A DNA stretch of 64,000 bases from JAGPCH01 sp039810605 (GTDB taxonomy: Bacteria > Bacteroidota > Ignavibacteria > Tepidaquicellales > Tepidaquicellaceae), in assembly GCA_039810605.1 (NCBI GenBank), contig JBDHXH010000005.1, positions 1 through 64,000 on the forward strand. Reading direction: 5' to 3'. Positions within the stretch are counted from its first letter, which is position 1; every line of letters begins with the position of its first letter. This document shows, piece by piece, positions 26,529-36,585 of this stretch. A program made the translations under genes and the position numbers. The notes beneath the pieces are model-generated. The model saw only the letters and a list, made by a program, of their open reading frames with translations, did no database searches and was not told the origin of the DNA.

Positions 26529-27518
26529 TCATACAAGTTTCTTTCGCTTATTCAGGTAGCGAAGCAATGCTTCATCGAAAGGCGTTGATGTATTCAGAAG
26601 GTTATAATCTATTTCGTTCTTCCTGCATTCGTTTTTATACTTTTCTATAAACTCTCTTATTGTTTCCTGATAGGCTTTCTGCATCGCGAAAGGCTGCGAG
26701 AAAATCTCTTCATGAGTTTCCATATCTTTAAGCGTTACAGGATTACCTTCGAGGAATGAGAGTTCAACAGGGTCAAGTATCTGAAAAAGAATAACTTCAT
26801 TTTTGTTGTAGCGGAAATGTTTCAGTGCGCTGATTACACTTTCCTGATCGTCAAAAAAATCACTTAGAATAATTACGAGACCTCTTCTCTTCACTTTGTC
26901 GGCAATTTCATTAAGGCATTTCGCAGTACCCGTCTCATTTTCCGGTTTAATATCAGATAGTCCCCGCAATATCAGCTGAAGATTTGCTTTGGTTGAATGC
27001 GGAGGTATGTATGACCGGATTCTTGTGTCATAAGTAGTCAGAGAAATTGCATCCCGCTGGATCAGCATAAGATATGACAATGCAGCAGCAAGGTACGATG
27101 CATATTCAAGCTTGGTAATTTTTCCTGTGAGCTGCGATTCCCCATATTCAGATTTCGAAATCAATCTTTTGAAGAAATTCTTCTTTGTGTTGTCCTTCCC
27201 TGTAGCCTCGCCGGATTTAAAATCCATTGATCTGCTGATGTCAACAAGCAGATATGATTTCAGATTTGTTTCTTCCTCGAATCTCTTTATATAATACCTG
27301 TCCGTCTTTGCAAGAATTTTCCAATCGAGATGCTTAAGATCATCTCCCGGCATATATTGTCTGTGTTCCGCAAACTCCACGCTGAATCCGTGATACGGAG
27401 ACTTGTGCATGCCTGCAATAAACCCTTCAACCACCATTCTTGCTTTCAACTCCATGTTTGAAAGCTTCGCGACAATTGAAGGGTCTAAATACTTTTTATA
27501 ATCTGAAACCTGTTGCAT
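26529..27518 (-). CDS. DUF58-domain protein (VWA-like)
   Basis: This 329-residue cytoplasmic protein shows the DUF58 signature GDDLKHLDWKILAKTDRYY (about residues 54-72), followed by RFEEETNLKSYLLVDISRSM. The latter includes a degenerate MIDAS-type DxSxS motif (DISRS). DUF58 proteins usually work with MoxR AAA+ ATPases and VWA membrane proteins in envelope stress or metal-insertion systems. No moxR is in the window, which may mean it lies elsewhere in the genome. It is co-directional with the TPR lipoprotein gene upstream (gap 26 bp), and its stop abuts the GWxTD stop. Confidence 0.85.
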   Translation of the reverse strand: MQQVSDYKKYLDPSIVAKLSNMELKARMVVEGFIAGMHKSPYHGFSVEFAEHRQYMPGDDLKHLDWKILAKTDRYYIKRFEEETNLKSYLLVDISRSMDFKSGEATGKDNTKKNFFKRLISKSEYGESQLTGKITKLEYASYLAAALSYLMLIQRDAISLTTYDTRIRSYIPPHSTKANLQLILRGLSDIKPENETGTAKCLNEIADKVKRRGLVIILSDFFDDQESVISALKHFRYNKNEVILFQILDPVELSFLEGNPVTLKDMETHEEIFSQPFAMQKAYQETIREFIEKYKNECRKNEIDYNLLNTSTPFDEALLRYLNKRKKLV

Positions 27519-27544
27519 TGAATTATTTGTTCGTCCGCATTGAT

Positions 27545-28192
27545 TTATTTGCTAGCGGGGTCCTTCTCAACCGGAGTCTTTGCATCCTTAGTAGGATCCT
27601 CTTTCTTCGTGTCACTTTCCTGCTTTGACTGTCCGCTTGGTGCGTCTTTTACATCAAGATGAACTGTGTCTTTCCCCATTTTGTCAATGTTCTGCTGAAT
27701 CATCTCTTCAATAGATTTCCCTGATTTCAAAACCTCAAGCATTGTTCTTGCCGATTCACTCATCTTATCATTAGCATCTGTGTCTTTAGGATACTTTTCA
27801 AGAAATGTCTCATAAGACTTGATTGCGTTCGGCTTGTCCTTAAGAGTTTCGTCGTATAAAAACGCGACCATAAACAATGCCTGCTTTGCATCCTTTGTAT
27901 TTGGAAAACTCTCCGCAAGCTCCTTATATGTCTTAATTCCCTCTTGGGGATTCTTGAGCTGATCAATCTGGATCCCGGCTATTTGATTGTAAGCATGAAG
28001 TGCCTTATCCGACTTTGGATAATTCTTTATATACTCCCTGTATTCTGCAATAGCTTCATTATATTGCTTGGCATCAAGCTTGGCTTTAGCTTCATTCAGG
28101 TACTGCTCTTCAGTCTTCTTGTTTGTAGAGCATCCCATTAGTAAAGCAGAAAATATCAACAAGCTTAAGAATTTAAAATTAAGATTACTCAT
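27545..28192 (-). CDS. TPR lipoprotein (BamD/YfiO-like)
   Basis: This 215-residue lipoprotein has a signal with lipobox LLMGC (C21). TPR-like units follow, with YLNEAKAKLDAKQYNEAI, ALHAYNQIAGIQIDQL and DAKQALFMVAFLYDETL. The pattern of helical pairs with NYPKSDKA, SFPNTKDA and KYPKDTDA resembles BamD/YfiO and Tol-Pal system YbgF proteins. The C-terminal ~45 residues are low-complexity and charged (Lys, Asp, Glu, Thr, Pro). It probably sits on the inner leaflet of the outer membrane. A Bam role is possible but the copy is shorter than classical BamD, so I keep the call generic. It is 26 bp upstream of the DUF58 gene. Confidence 0.75.
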   Translation of the reverse strand: MSNLNFKFLSLLIFSALLMGCSTNKKTEEQYLNEAKAKLDAKQYNEAIAEYREYIKNYPKSDKALHAYNQIAGIQIDQLKNPQEGIKTYKELAESFPNTKDAKQALFMVAFLYDETLKDKPNAIKSYETFLEKYPKDTDANDKMSESARTMLEVLKSGKSIEEMIQQNIDKMGKDTVHLDVKDAPSGQSKQESDTKKEDPTKDAKTPVEKDPASK

Positions 28193-28364
28193 ATTATATT
28201 TGGTTGAGTTTGATTTGTAAATGTTCTGAAACTATGGCAAATGTAAGGAAATCAGATGTAATATATAATGATAAACTGTTTCTGTAAACCCGCTCGGATT
28301 TTACTTGCCATTATTACCATTAGTCAATTTACAAATCATAACCCAATATTAATCCATACTCGCG

Positions 28365-28958
28365 ATGATTTCCAATTTCGAAAAATATCTCAAAGCTAAT
28401 GCAGGTGTTACAGACGAACAATTCAAAACTCTGTCTGAAGGCTTAAAGTTGAGGTCTGTCAAACAAAATGAATTCTTGTTAAGGACCGGCGAAATATGCA
28501 GGAATGCCTTTTTTGTTGAAAGAGGTCTTCTGCGCTCCTACAGCATTGATAAAAACGGGAAGGAGCATATTGTACAGTTTGCTCCTGAAAACTGGTTCAT
28601 TTCAGACCGCAGCAGCGCCTACTTCAATGAGCCTTCGGAATATTTCATAGACGCTATTGAAGAATCAAGTGTAATCTTCCTTGACAATGACTTTATTCGG
28701 GATGCAACGGAGATGATTCCGTCATTCAGAAAGTATAATGAATACATACTCCATAATCACATTCGTCATTTATACAAAAGGATAAACATACTGATTTCAG
28801 ACTCTGCCGAAAGCAGGTACTTGATTTTCGTACGCATGTATCCTGATCTTTTGCTGCGCGTTCCGCAATGGATGGTTGCTTCCTATCTCGGAATTGCTCC
28901 CGAGAGCCTTAGCAGAATCCGATTGGAACTTGCAAAAAGAAACTTTAAGAGTGGTTAG
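28365..28958 (+). CDS. Crp/Fnr-family transcriptional regulator
   Basis: This 197-residue protein has an N-terminal cyclic-nucleotide-binding-like jelly roll (about residues 15-120), with the phosphate-cassette region replaced by YSIDKNGKEHIVQFAPENWF. The C-terminal winged-helix part has recognition helix WMVASYLGIAPESLSRIRLEL (two segments of the HTH near 165-190). The absence of the canonical RxA cAMP-binding cassette suggests it senses something other than cAMP or is ligand-free. No cysteines are arranged as in FNR. It is divergent from the TPR lipoprotein gene and 88 bp upstream of the pirin gene, which is a candidate target. Confidence 0.88.
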   Translation: MISNFEKYLKANAGVTDEQFKTLSEGLKLRSVKQNEFLLRTGEICRNAFFVERGLLRSYSIDKNGKEHIVQFAPENWFISDRSSAYFNEPSEYFIDAIEESSVIFLDNDFIRDATEMIPSFRKYNEYILHNHIRHLYKRINILISDSAESRYLIFVRMYPDLLLRVPQWMVASYLGIAPESLSRIRLELAKRNFKSG

Positions 28959-29046
28959 GTTTGCTTCTTAACAAATGTTAATGCGTGAGATGTTGCAATA
29001 TAGGTATTTTTGTATATTCAAAATTTAAACTAAAATAAAAAAGATT

Positions 29047-29925
29047 ATGAAACATCGAAGCATTGAAATTGTAGTGCCCCCGCGTGAACCACATTTTGTG
29101 GGCGATGGATTCAGGGTCCATAACTTTATTCCAAGTGCATTTCGACTTGATATGAAAAGGATGACGCCTTTTATCATGCTCGATTATAATTCCAAATTTT
29201 ATTTTCCTCCCGTTGACAAGCCTCGTGGAGTGGGTGTCCATCCTCACCGCGGTTTTGAGACCGTTACAATTGCATATAAAGGAAAAGTAGAACATCACGA
29301 CAGCGCAGGAGGAGGCGGAGTAATAGGCGAAGGAGATGTACAGTGGATGACTGCGGCTTCGGGTGTGTTGCATAAAGAATTTCATGAATCCGCCTGGAGC
29401 AAAAAAGGCGGTGATTTCCAAATGGTGCAGCTCTGGGTGAATCTGCCGGCTAAAGACAAGATGAGCAAGCCAAGATATCAAAGCATCAGACATGATGACA
29501 TAAATAAATTTCAACTTCCGGGAAATAATGGAACAATAGAAGTCATTGCTGGTCAGTATAAAAATGTTAAAGGTTCTGCATCAACTTTCACACCCGTAAA
29601 TCTTTTCAATGCAAGACTAAATAAAGGAGCTGAAGCAGTATTTGATTTTCCTGCCTCATACAACACATCACTCCTTGTAATTGAAGGAAGTATAAGTGTT
29701 AACGGGAAAGAGAAGGTAGGCGCGGATAATTTTGTCCTGTTTGGAAATGACGGAGAGTCATTTTCAGTTAATGCTATAGAGGATTCAATTGTTCTGATAC
29801 TAAGCGGAGAGCCTATTAATGAGCCAATTGCATCACGAGGTCCGTTTGTCATGAATACCAGGGAAGAACTTGTTCAGGCTTATGAAGATTTCAATCTCGG
29901 AAAGTTTGGCTATCTTGAGGATTAA
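29047..29925 (+). CDS. Pirin-family cupin protein
   Basis: This 292-residue protein is a bicupin of the pirin family. The N-terminal cupin has the metal-binding His/Glu set in GVGVHPHRGFETVTI (about residues 60-75), VEHHDSAGGGG and VLHKEFHES. The C-terminal cupin (about 180-280) lacks an obvious metal site, as is usual. Bacterial pirins such as YhhW have quercetinase activity; others modulate metabolism or redox responses. The physiological role here is unknown. It is immediately downstream of a Crp-type regulator on the same strand, which makes co-regulation plausible. Confidence 0.88.
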   Translation: MKHRSIEIVVPPREPHFVGDGFRVHNFIPSAFRLDMKRMTPFIMLDYNSKFYFPPVDKPRGVGVHPHRGFETVTIAYKGKVEHHDSAGGGGVIGEGDVQWMTAASGVLHKEFHESAWSKKGGDFQMVQLWVNLPAKDKMSKPRYQSIRHDDINKFQLPGNNGTIEVIAGQYKNVKGSASTFTPVNLFNARLNKGAEAVFDFPASYNTSLLVIEGSISVNGKEKVGADNFVLFGNDGESFSVNAIEDSIVLILSGEPINEPIASRGPFVMNTREELVQAYEDFNLGKFGYLED

Positions 29926-30087
29926 CAATTTGCGGCTGCATGACTTGGCAATATAGCAAACGCGAGGCTGCAGCCGCAAAAATTTTCTTCGTCCGGAATT
30001 TTCGCAAAATAGAAAATTTGATTTCAATATCTGATGTGTTAACATCAGGATGATTCAATGTTTATAAACCGTTAAAATGAATATGAC

Positions 30088-31488
30088 ATGAAAAGACTGA
30101 ACTTAAATGAAAATTTCATCTGCAGGATCTGGGAAGAAAATTCCTTTTACAAAGATCTGCGAACCACCGAAGAAGAGCAAGTTGTGATACTTGATTACGG
30201 GAGAAAAAATTTCGATGCAGGTCCTGATTATCGAGATGCCCGTGTATCAATCGGAGGAAAAATTTATACCGGCAGCGTTGAAATTCACAGAAGTGAAAAT
30301 GACTGGCATCAGCATCGTCACAAAGGAGACAATAAGTATAACGATGTAATTCTTCACGTTGCATTCTATAGCAGTGAAGATGAGATTAGTTCTGCTCCTG
30401 CAATTGCAAAAAGGTCAAGACGCATACCAACAGTTTATCTTTCTGAATTTCTGACAAGGTCCATTCACGAAATCTGGAGAGAAATTATTGAGAATCCCTC
30501 ACCTTCATTTCAACTCCCGTGCTTTGAACAAAATAAGTCAGTTCCCCGCTTCATTGTAAAAGAGTGGATAGAAAATCTCGCTGCAAAAAGACTCATGCTC
30601 AAATGCATGAGGATGGATGAGCGTCTTCGCGAGCTTCATATCATTTCAGGCGACGACAGCAAGTGGGAGCAAGCGCTCTTTGAATTTACTTGCGAGGCAC
30701 TCGGCTATTCGAAGAATAAGGAGCAGATGCTCGCATTGTCACGAAGAATTCAACTGAAAGATATTTCAAACATTGCGCAGGATGTATTGATCTTTGATTC
30801 TGTTTGTTTCGGGCTTGCAGGGTTTCTGAATGATTTGCGATTCAAAGATGACTACATTATCCGTCTGAAGTCTGAATGGAACAAAATGAAAAATGTACTT
30901 ATGAAAGAGACAATGAATAAATCGGAATGGAATTTCTTCAGGCTAAGACCGCAGAATTTTCCTACTGTAAGAATTGCTTACGCAGCTGCGCTTTTGTATG
31001 AGATTAGTAATAAAGATTTTTTTAAAAGACTGATCAGAACTTTTGAAACTTCTCAAGATCTTGTTTCGGACATTGAATCGCTGATGAAAGATATTGAAAT
31101 TTCTCCCTATTGGAAAAATCATTTCATGTTCGGAAAGGTAACACCGTCAACAAGGAATGTTATTGGTTCAGAAAGGATCATTGATATTCTTGTAAACGTT
31201 TTTCTGCCACTTGTTCGCTTGTATTCGGGGGAAGAAAAGAACAGGAATCTGGAGAGCAGAGTAGAATTCTTTTATAAGAACAAACAACAGAGCCGTGGGC
31301 GAAATGAAGTTGTAAGAGTAATGGAAAAACAACTTCATTACGAAATCAATTCAGTTTCTGAAGAGCAGGGACTCATTCATCTTCACAATTTTTTCTGTGT
31401 CAGGGGAAAATGCAAGGATTGCGAAATAGGAAAATCAGTGTTTTGTGATGAACGGGTAAAGGAGCCTTTGAAAATAATTTTATATTAG
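30088..31488 (+). CDS. DUF2851 family protein
   Basis: This 466-residue protein matches the uncharacterised DUF2851 family, which is common in Bacteroidota and relatives. The N-terminal region has the recognisable RIWEENSFYKDLRT, FDAGPDYRDARVSIGG and GSVEIHRSENDWHQHRH. The middle is helical. The C-terminus holds the cysteine cluster FFCVRGKCKDCEIGKSVFC, which looks like a possible metal or Fe-S site (CX5-6CX2CX7C). The charged HxxxNDWxxH motif resembles nuclease-like active sites, but no activity is known. There is no signal peptide. It is convergent with the BamA-like gene (30 bp gap). Confidence 0.78.
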   Translation: MKRLNLNENFICRIWEENSFYKDLRTTEEEQVVILDYGRKNFDAGPDYRDARVSIGGKIYTGSVEIHRSENDWHQHRHKGDNKYNDVILHVAFYSSEDEISSAPAIAKRSRRIPTVYLSEFLTRSIHEIWREIIENPSPSFQLPCFEQNKSVPRFIVKEWIENLAAKRLMLKCMRMDERLRELHIISGDDSKWEQALFEFTCEALGYSKNKEQMLALSRRIQLKDISNIAQDVLIFDSVCFGLAGFLNDLRFKDDYIIRLKSEWNKMKNVLMKETMNKSEWNFFRLRPQNFPTVRIAYAAALLYEISNKDFFKRLIRTFETSQDLVSDIESLMKDIEISPYWKNHFMFGKVTPSTRNVIGSERIIDILVNVFLPLVRLYSGEEKNRNLESRVEFFYKNKQQSRGRNEVVRVMEKQLHYEINSVSEEQGLIHLHNFFCVRGKCKDCEIGKSVFCDERVKEPLKIILY

Positions 31489-31518
31489 AGGCGCCGAAAG
31501 CTGACGGACATTGCATCT

Positions 31519-33273
31519 CTAAAAATCATTCACGAGTCCGAAATTTATTTTGCCGTCAAGAAGGTCGTCATCTTTTCCGAGGGCATAGCTAACCCCAATG
31601 AGACCCAGTCCGGTTTCCAGACGTATGCCCAGACCAAAGCCATACAAGAATCCGCTCTGCTCGGGGAAATGATTGACCGTATCTTCCGGTTTGAAGTAGT
31701 ATCCCGAATCAAAAAATCCGAAAAGGAATCCTCTTCTGGAAATTGCATACCGGAGTTCAAAGTTACTTATGGCAAGCTGTGAGGCGAGGAATTGCTCGTT
31801 GCGGTATCCGCGTATATATTTGTTGCCGCCGATTCTGAAATAATCTCCGTCTTCAAGTTTATCTGACTTCACTTCTCCGCCAAATACTCTCAACAGAGTA
31901 GTCTGCCTCTTAAAAAAGGAAGAATAAAAATCCAGGTCAATATAATACTTTTGAATTGAATAACTTTGCTGATATCCGAGATTCTGAAGCTGCGCATAAT
32001 TGAATATCTTTTTGCTGCCGTAAGAATACGAGCTTCTGTAGAGAAAACCCTTTGAAGGAATATAAATATCATCTCTGTTATCAAATCGAAGTTCTGTTCC
32101 CGCATAAAAAATTCTGGAGTCTGCAATGACAAGTGCAGAGTTTGGATTATCGGAAGGAATAATTCTTTCATATCCGCCCAATCCTGCGACAGTAATCTTG
32201 TCGGATATAATCAGGTCAGCTTTGATGTCAAGATTTCGCTTAGTATAAGTTGTATCCTGAATTCTCTGGAGAAATGCAAAGTTCATATTGAGAGGAAGGC
32301 TGAAGAGATACGGTTCAAAGTATCTGAATTCCAGCTCTTGCGTTTCTCTGACTTCCTGTTGATATTTTGCTTCGAGCTTGCGGGCTGTACCGAACAGATT
32401 TCTGAATGAGACATTGACGAGTCCTGTAAAGTATCCGCTCTGGCTCCCGCTCGGTGGATTGTACCCGATGACTCCGTCAAATGTATTGGTATTGCCCTCG
32501 GTAACTTCAATAAGCAGTCCTGATTCATTCTTGTTCTTCATCAAATAAACTTTCGGATCAGAAACAGTTTCAAAGATATTAAGACGATCGAGTCTGTCTT
32601 TTATTTGTTCCAAAGTTTTCGAGTTTATTGTTTTATTCTTCCCAAGATCTATTTCACGGAGAATGACATAATCTTTTGTAGTTTCATTGCCTTTGATTTT
32701 TATCTGATCAATCCTGACTTTTGAATTCTCCGTAACCTCAAGTTCAATTCTTATTTTATCGTCATTGTTTTCCCTGTACACTGAAATATCTTTAACATTA
32801 ATTCTTGCAAAAGGAAGTCCGATTTTTTCATAATGCTTCAGAACATCTGCAATATCTTCATTAAGAATCTTGTCGTTCAAAACATCTCCCGGTTTTGTTT
32901 CAAAACTCCTCATCAACTGACTTTCACTTAAGGCAGTATTGCCGGTGATGTCAATTTTACCGATAGTTACTTTGTTCCCTTCCGATATATCGAGATCAAT
33001 ATCCACAAAAGCAGAGTCATCGGCAAAGTTCAGATTCTCTTTCGAGAATTTCATAAACAGGAATCCAAGAGACTTGTATTTATCCCGGATAGTTTTGAGA
33101 TCAGTTTTGAACTGATCCCGATCAAAATTTCCGTCCTTCTTTGATACCATCAAATCAAGAATGTTAGAATAAGTAAGGTAGTTATTTCCCTCAATGCGGA
33201 TTGAATTTATCTTTGTCTGGGAATAGAGGTTGATGCTGCAGAGGAACATTATTGCAACGGGAAGTTTCATCAT
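31519..33273 (-). CDS. Omp85/BamA-family outer-membrane protein with POTRA domains
   Basis: This 584-residue protein has a signal peptide (MMKLPVAIMFLCSINLYSQ). At least three POTRA-type domains follow (about residues 20-270), with INSIRIEGNNYLTYSNIL, VTIGKIDITGNTALSESQL and RIDQIKIKGNETTKDYVIL. The C-terminal 16-strand barrel contains GGNKYIRGYRNEQF, the lid-loop R-G-Y/F motif of Omp85 proteins, and ends in LVNDF. Family members insert or translocate proteins through the outer membrane. It is shorter than E. coli BamA (about 810), so it could be BamA with fewer POTRAs or a TamA-like paralogue. It is convergent with DUF2851. Confidence 0.85.
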   Translation of the reverse strand: MMKLPVAIMFLCSINLYSQTKINSIRIEGNNYLTYSNILDLMVSKKDGNFDRDQFKTDLKTIRDKYKSLGFLFMKFSKENLNFADDSAFVDIDLDISEGNKVTIGKIDITGNTALSESQLMRSFETKPGDVLNDKILNEDIADVLKHYEKIGLPFARINVKDISVYRENNDDKIRIELEVTENSKVRIDQIKIKGNETTKDYVILREIDLGKNKTINSKTLEQIKDRLDRLNIFETVSDPKVYLMKNKNESGLLIEVTEGNTNTFDGVIGYNPPSGSQSGYFTGLVNVSFRNLFGTARKLEAKYQQEVRETQELEFRYFEPYLFSLPLNMNFAFLQRIQDTTYTKRNLDIKADLIISDKITVAGLGGYERIIPSDNPNSALVIADSRIFYAGTELRFDNRDDIYIPSKGFLYRSSYSYGSKKIFNYAQLQNLGYQQSYSIQKYYIDLDFYSSFFKRQTTLLRVFGGEVKSDKLEDGDYFRIGGNKYIRGYRNEQFLASQLAISNFELRYAISRRGFLFGFFDSGYYFKPEDTVNHFPEQSGFLYGFGLGIRLETGLGLIGVSYALGKDDDLLDGKINFGLVNDF

Positions 33274-33589
33274 ACATTTGCAAACTAAAATAATCCCATT
33301 AAAATTAAAACAGCTTAAGGAAGTTATTTATGGCAAGGGAAGGACCCTGTAAGAATAAGTGGAGCTACTTCGCAATCAAAAGAGATGTGTTTCAAACGGA
33401 AGAGTAATTTCCGAATAAATATTCCTTTATAAGTAAGCAACGGAAATTCTGCTATGAACTAAGAAGTAACGTCACAGCTGTCTGAATGGTATATGATAAT
33501 CAGGATATCAGCATGAACGTGCCGGTTCGTGGAATAAAAAATAATGATTACAAGTGCTTCTTGCTCATTTACAATAGGGACATTTGTCA
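33274..33589. other. Intergenic region, nothing recognised
   Basis: About 316 bp between the Omp85 start and the stop of the SBBP-repeat protein. I see no frame, no hairpin with a T-tract and no repeat. It should hold the promoter of the Omp85 gene. Confidence 0.5.
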
Positions 33590-35218
33590 CTATTTCAATA
33601 ACACCATTTGTCTTGTTTGCGAATGACCGTTTACATCAAGTTTATAAAAATAAACTCCGCTTGAAAGTTTACTCCCTTCAAAAGGAACTTCATAACTTCC
33701 GGGCTGCAGTCTTTCATTTACAGGTACTGCAACCTCTTCGCCAAGAGAGTTATAGACAATCATTTTCACTTGTGATTCCCTGTCAACGCCGAAAGATGGA
33801 ATTTCAAATGTTATCTTCGTCGAAGGGTTGAACGGATTTGGATAATTCTGACGGAGATTAATTCCGGAAGGAACTTCATTTGAAATCTGGTTGATCCCTA
33901 TCGTCTGTGAATACTTGATGACGAGATAGTCGGCATTTAAATCATCTGCAGTTCCGGCGATATACACATTGTGATCCGCGTCAACCAGGACTGCAAATGT
34001 TTCTGAAGCATCCGAGCCGGAATATGTTACAGCCCATTTCGGGTTTCCGGAATTATCATACTTTAATGTGATTGCGTTTCCATCACTGCCCGTGTTTGAA
34101 TATCCCGTAACGTAAACATTACCTTCAGCATCTACCGCAATTGAATGCGGATCATCATCACGATTGAATGCCGGATTATCATACAATGCCAGCCACTGCA
34201 TTACTCCGGATGAGTTGTATTTTACAGTTCCGATATCGTTATATGAACTTGAAACCCTTGTGCGTCCGGTTACATAAACATTTCCTGCGGCATCAACTTT
34301 GAGATCTTCCGGAATATCTTGAGAAACACCATTGCTTGTGTAACGTGTTGCCCACTGCTGAACACCGAAGTTGTTATATTTTATTGTCATGTAATCAACA
34401 CCGGAATTAGTCCCTGTTGTGAATCCCGTTACATAAACATTTCCTGCATTATCAATCTCAAATCCCTGCGGTATTTCATTTGAGGCAGTTGTTCCGTTAT
34501 ATCTTGCGGACCATGAACTGTCTCCGTTTGAATTATATTTTATGGTCAGAAAATCAGAACCCGAGCCGGGTGCTGAACTTGTGCCCGTGACATAGCAGTT
34601 TCCCGAATTGTCTGCTCTTATGTGATATGCAAGTGCAACCATATTTGATGAATAATTGTATAGTCTTGCCCATAAGAAATTACCGGAGGAGCTATATTTG
34701 AGTGTAACATAAGATGTGCCTGAAATTCCGTCACTGCTGCCTGTTACATAAACGTTTCCCGAGTTGTCAACCGCAATGTCAGAGGCGAAATCACTTCTTC
34801 CCGAACTTCCTGACCAAAGCTTTACCCATTGCTGAACCCCCGCGGGATCATATTTGATGACTGCAATATCATAGTAAGAAGTTGAATCACGAACATGTCC
34901 CGCTACATATACATTTCCTGAATTATCAACTGCCAATGCGACGGCCTCGTCATAGTCGTTTGCAACTCCATTATAAGTCGCTGACCATTGCAGTTGTCCG
35001 GAAGAATTATACTTGACAGTGCCGAAGTCGTGGTTAATTCCTGTGCTGACACTTCTCCCTGTTACAATTATGTTATTCTGATTATCCCGAACCATTGAAT
35101 TAAGCTCATCAATGCTATTTCCTGTTCCGTTATATGTGCGAACCCATTCCTGTGATACCTGCGCATCAATTTTATTGAGTGCAAACATCATCAGGGTTAT
35201 TAGTATTATAGTTTTCAT
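33590..35218 (-). CDS. SBBP-repeat beta-propeller protein with T9SS type A sorting domain
   Basis: This 542-residue secreted protein has a signal peptide (KTIILITLMMFALNKIDAQ). About eight tandem SBBP (seven-bladed-propeller-like) repeats follow, of the form VDNSGNVYVTGxx...xIKYNSSGxxQW, together making a large beta-propeller. From about residue 445 the Ignavibacteria-style linker INLRQNYPNPFNPSTKI starts the T9SS type A sorting domain, which closes with LSSGVYFYKLDVNG and ends in MVLLK. Known for the family: the C-terminal domain routes the protein through the type IX translocon, after which it is removed or anchored. Ligand or activity is unknown. Confidence 0.88.
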   Translation of the reverse strand: MKTIILITLMMFALNKIDAQVSQEWVRTYNGTGNSIDELNSMVRDNQNNIIVTGRSVSTGINHDFGTVKYNSSGQLQWSATYNGVANDYDEAVALAVDNSGNVYVAGHVRDSTSYYDIAVIKYDPAGVQQWVKLWSGSSGRSDFASDIAVDNSGNVYVTGSSDGISGTSYVTLKYSSSGNFLWARLYNYSSNMVALAYHIRADNSGNCYVTGTSSAPGSGSDFLTIKYNSNGDSSWSARYNGTTASNEIPQGFEIDNAGNVYVTGFTTGTNSGVDYMTIKYNNFGVQQWATRYTSNGVSQDIPEDLKVDAAGNVYVTGRTRVSSSYNDIGTVKYNSSGVMQWLALYDNPAFNRDDDPHSIAVDAEGNVYVTGYSNTGSDGNAITLKYDNSGNPKWAVTYSGSDASETFAVLVDADHNVYIAGTADDLNADYLVIKYSQTIGINQISNEVPSGINLRQNYPNPFNPSTKITFEIPSFGVDRESQVKMIVYNSLGEEVAVPVNERLQPGSYEVPFEGSKLSSGVYFYKLDVNGHSQTRQMVLLK

Positions 35219-35504
35219 GATAAAAGAAATTTATATTATAAAAAAATTAGCTGCACAAAATTGCGTCACGGCAAACTGATAGTCAAGTAAAATATTCCCA
35301 AATTGTTACAAAGAGTTACAAAGGTTTGAATGGCGAATTAATTTAATCGAATCCATTGATTTCAGTTTTGAAACCATTGCACTAAACAAATTAATATTAA
35401 CTAGAATTAATATTGCACTGAATAATTTGTATAAAGAATTGACTTAATTACCTAATTTTGTCGAGTGACCGGTCAGGAAATTTCCAAATTTCATTTTGCA
35501 CTCC

Positions 35505-36524
35505 ATGAAATTCAACTTTATCAGAAAACTTAAGACTCTCTCTTTAATCTGCATGCTTGCGGGATTTGCAGGTGTTATCTTTCAACTCATAAGCGAGCGT
35601 AATTTGAATTTCAACAGCATTTTGTTTGGAGTGCCTTTAGGATTCTGCTTTGGAATTCTTGAACTATTTTTATTTCCAAGGGCAGAAGAAAAATTCAGGA
35701 GGTGGTCATTTACGGGAATGATAATTTTCAAAGCAGTATCATATACTTCGTTAATATATCTTGTTACCGTTCCAATAGTGATTTTCATTGGTTTGACCGA
35801 AGGACGCAATCTCAATGAAATTCCGGGATTTCTGACCTCAATGTCCCAGTTGGTTCTGGTAGTCTATACGCTCGTCATCTATACGCTTCTGGTTCTGTTG
35901 TTGCAAATAAATAATCTTCTGGGTGAGGGCGTTCTATGGAAGTTCATTCTCGGCAAATATCATAAACCACGGGAGGAAGAGAGAATCTTTATGTTTCTCG
36001 ATATGAAATCTTCGACAATGATTGCGGAGAAACTTGGACATGTTCGTTTCTACGAATTGCTCAATGAACTATTTCATGAAATTTCCCGTCCGGTCATTAT
36101 GACGAAGGCAGAAATTTATCAGTACATTGGAGATGAAATGGTTCTTACCTGGGAGGTAGAAGATGGGTTGAATAATTTGAATTGTCTAAGAACTTTTTTC
36201 ATGTTCAAAGAGAACATTGAGAAAAAAAACGAGAGCTACTTTCATAGATTTGGCGTGAAGCCTGAATTCAAGGCAGGTCTGCATTTCGGGAAAGTCATTA
36301 GCGCTCAAATCGGAGATCTCAAAAGAGAAATTGTTTACAACGGCGATGTACTCAATACGACTTCACGGATCCAGAACGAGTGCAATAAATACAATCGCAG
36401 CTTTCTTGTTTCAGGAATCCTTAAAGATAGGTTAAAGCAATCCCCGGAATTCCAATGGGAAAGAATTGATACTGTAACACTGCGAGGCAAAGAAACAGAG
36501 GTTGAATTGTATAGCGTAACGTAG
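35505..36524 (+). CDS. Membrane-anchored class III adenylate/guanylate cyclase
   Basis: I choose ATG at 35505 over an in-frame TTG at 35496. The 339-residue protein has about four transmembrane helices (roughly residues 10-140) and then a cytoplasmic class III cyclase catalytic domain. Both metal aspartates are visible: IFMFLDMKSST and YQYIGDEMVLTW. The transition-state Asn and Arg are present in GDVLNTTSRIQNE. The AKG-like glycine-rich LHFGKVISAQIGD segment is normal. Whether cAMP or cGMP is made cannot be read. A Crp-type regulator is encoded 7 kb upstream; a link is speculation. Confidence 0.85.
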   Translation: MKFNFIRKLKTLSLICMLAGFAGVIFQLISERNLNFNSILFGVPLGFCFGILELFLFPRAEEKFRRWSFTGMIIFKAVSYTSLIYLVTVPIVIFIGLTEGRNLNEIPGFLTSMSQLVLVVYTLVIYTLLVLLLQINNLLGEGVLWKFILGKYHKPREEERIFMFLDMKSSTMIAEKLGHVRFYELLNELFHEISRPVIMTKAEIYQYIGDEMVLTWEVEDGLNNLNCLRTFFMFKENIEKKNESYFHRFGVKPEFKAGLHFGKVISAQIGDLKREIVYNGDVLNTTSRIQNECNKYNRSFLVSGILKDRLKQSPEFQWERIDTVTLRGKETEVELYSVT

Positions 36525-36585
36525 CTAAACTTTTCTAAACTTTTTGATTTTGCTAAAACTTAGTTATGCACAAGGTATTATTCAT

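Noticed and set aside
26522..26535. Overlap or fusion of GWxTD and DUF58 genes
   Set aside because: They are convergent with abutting stops; no fusion.
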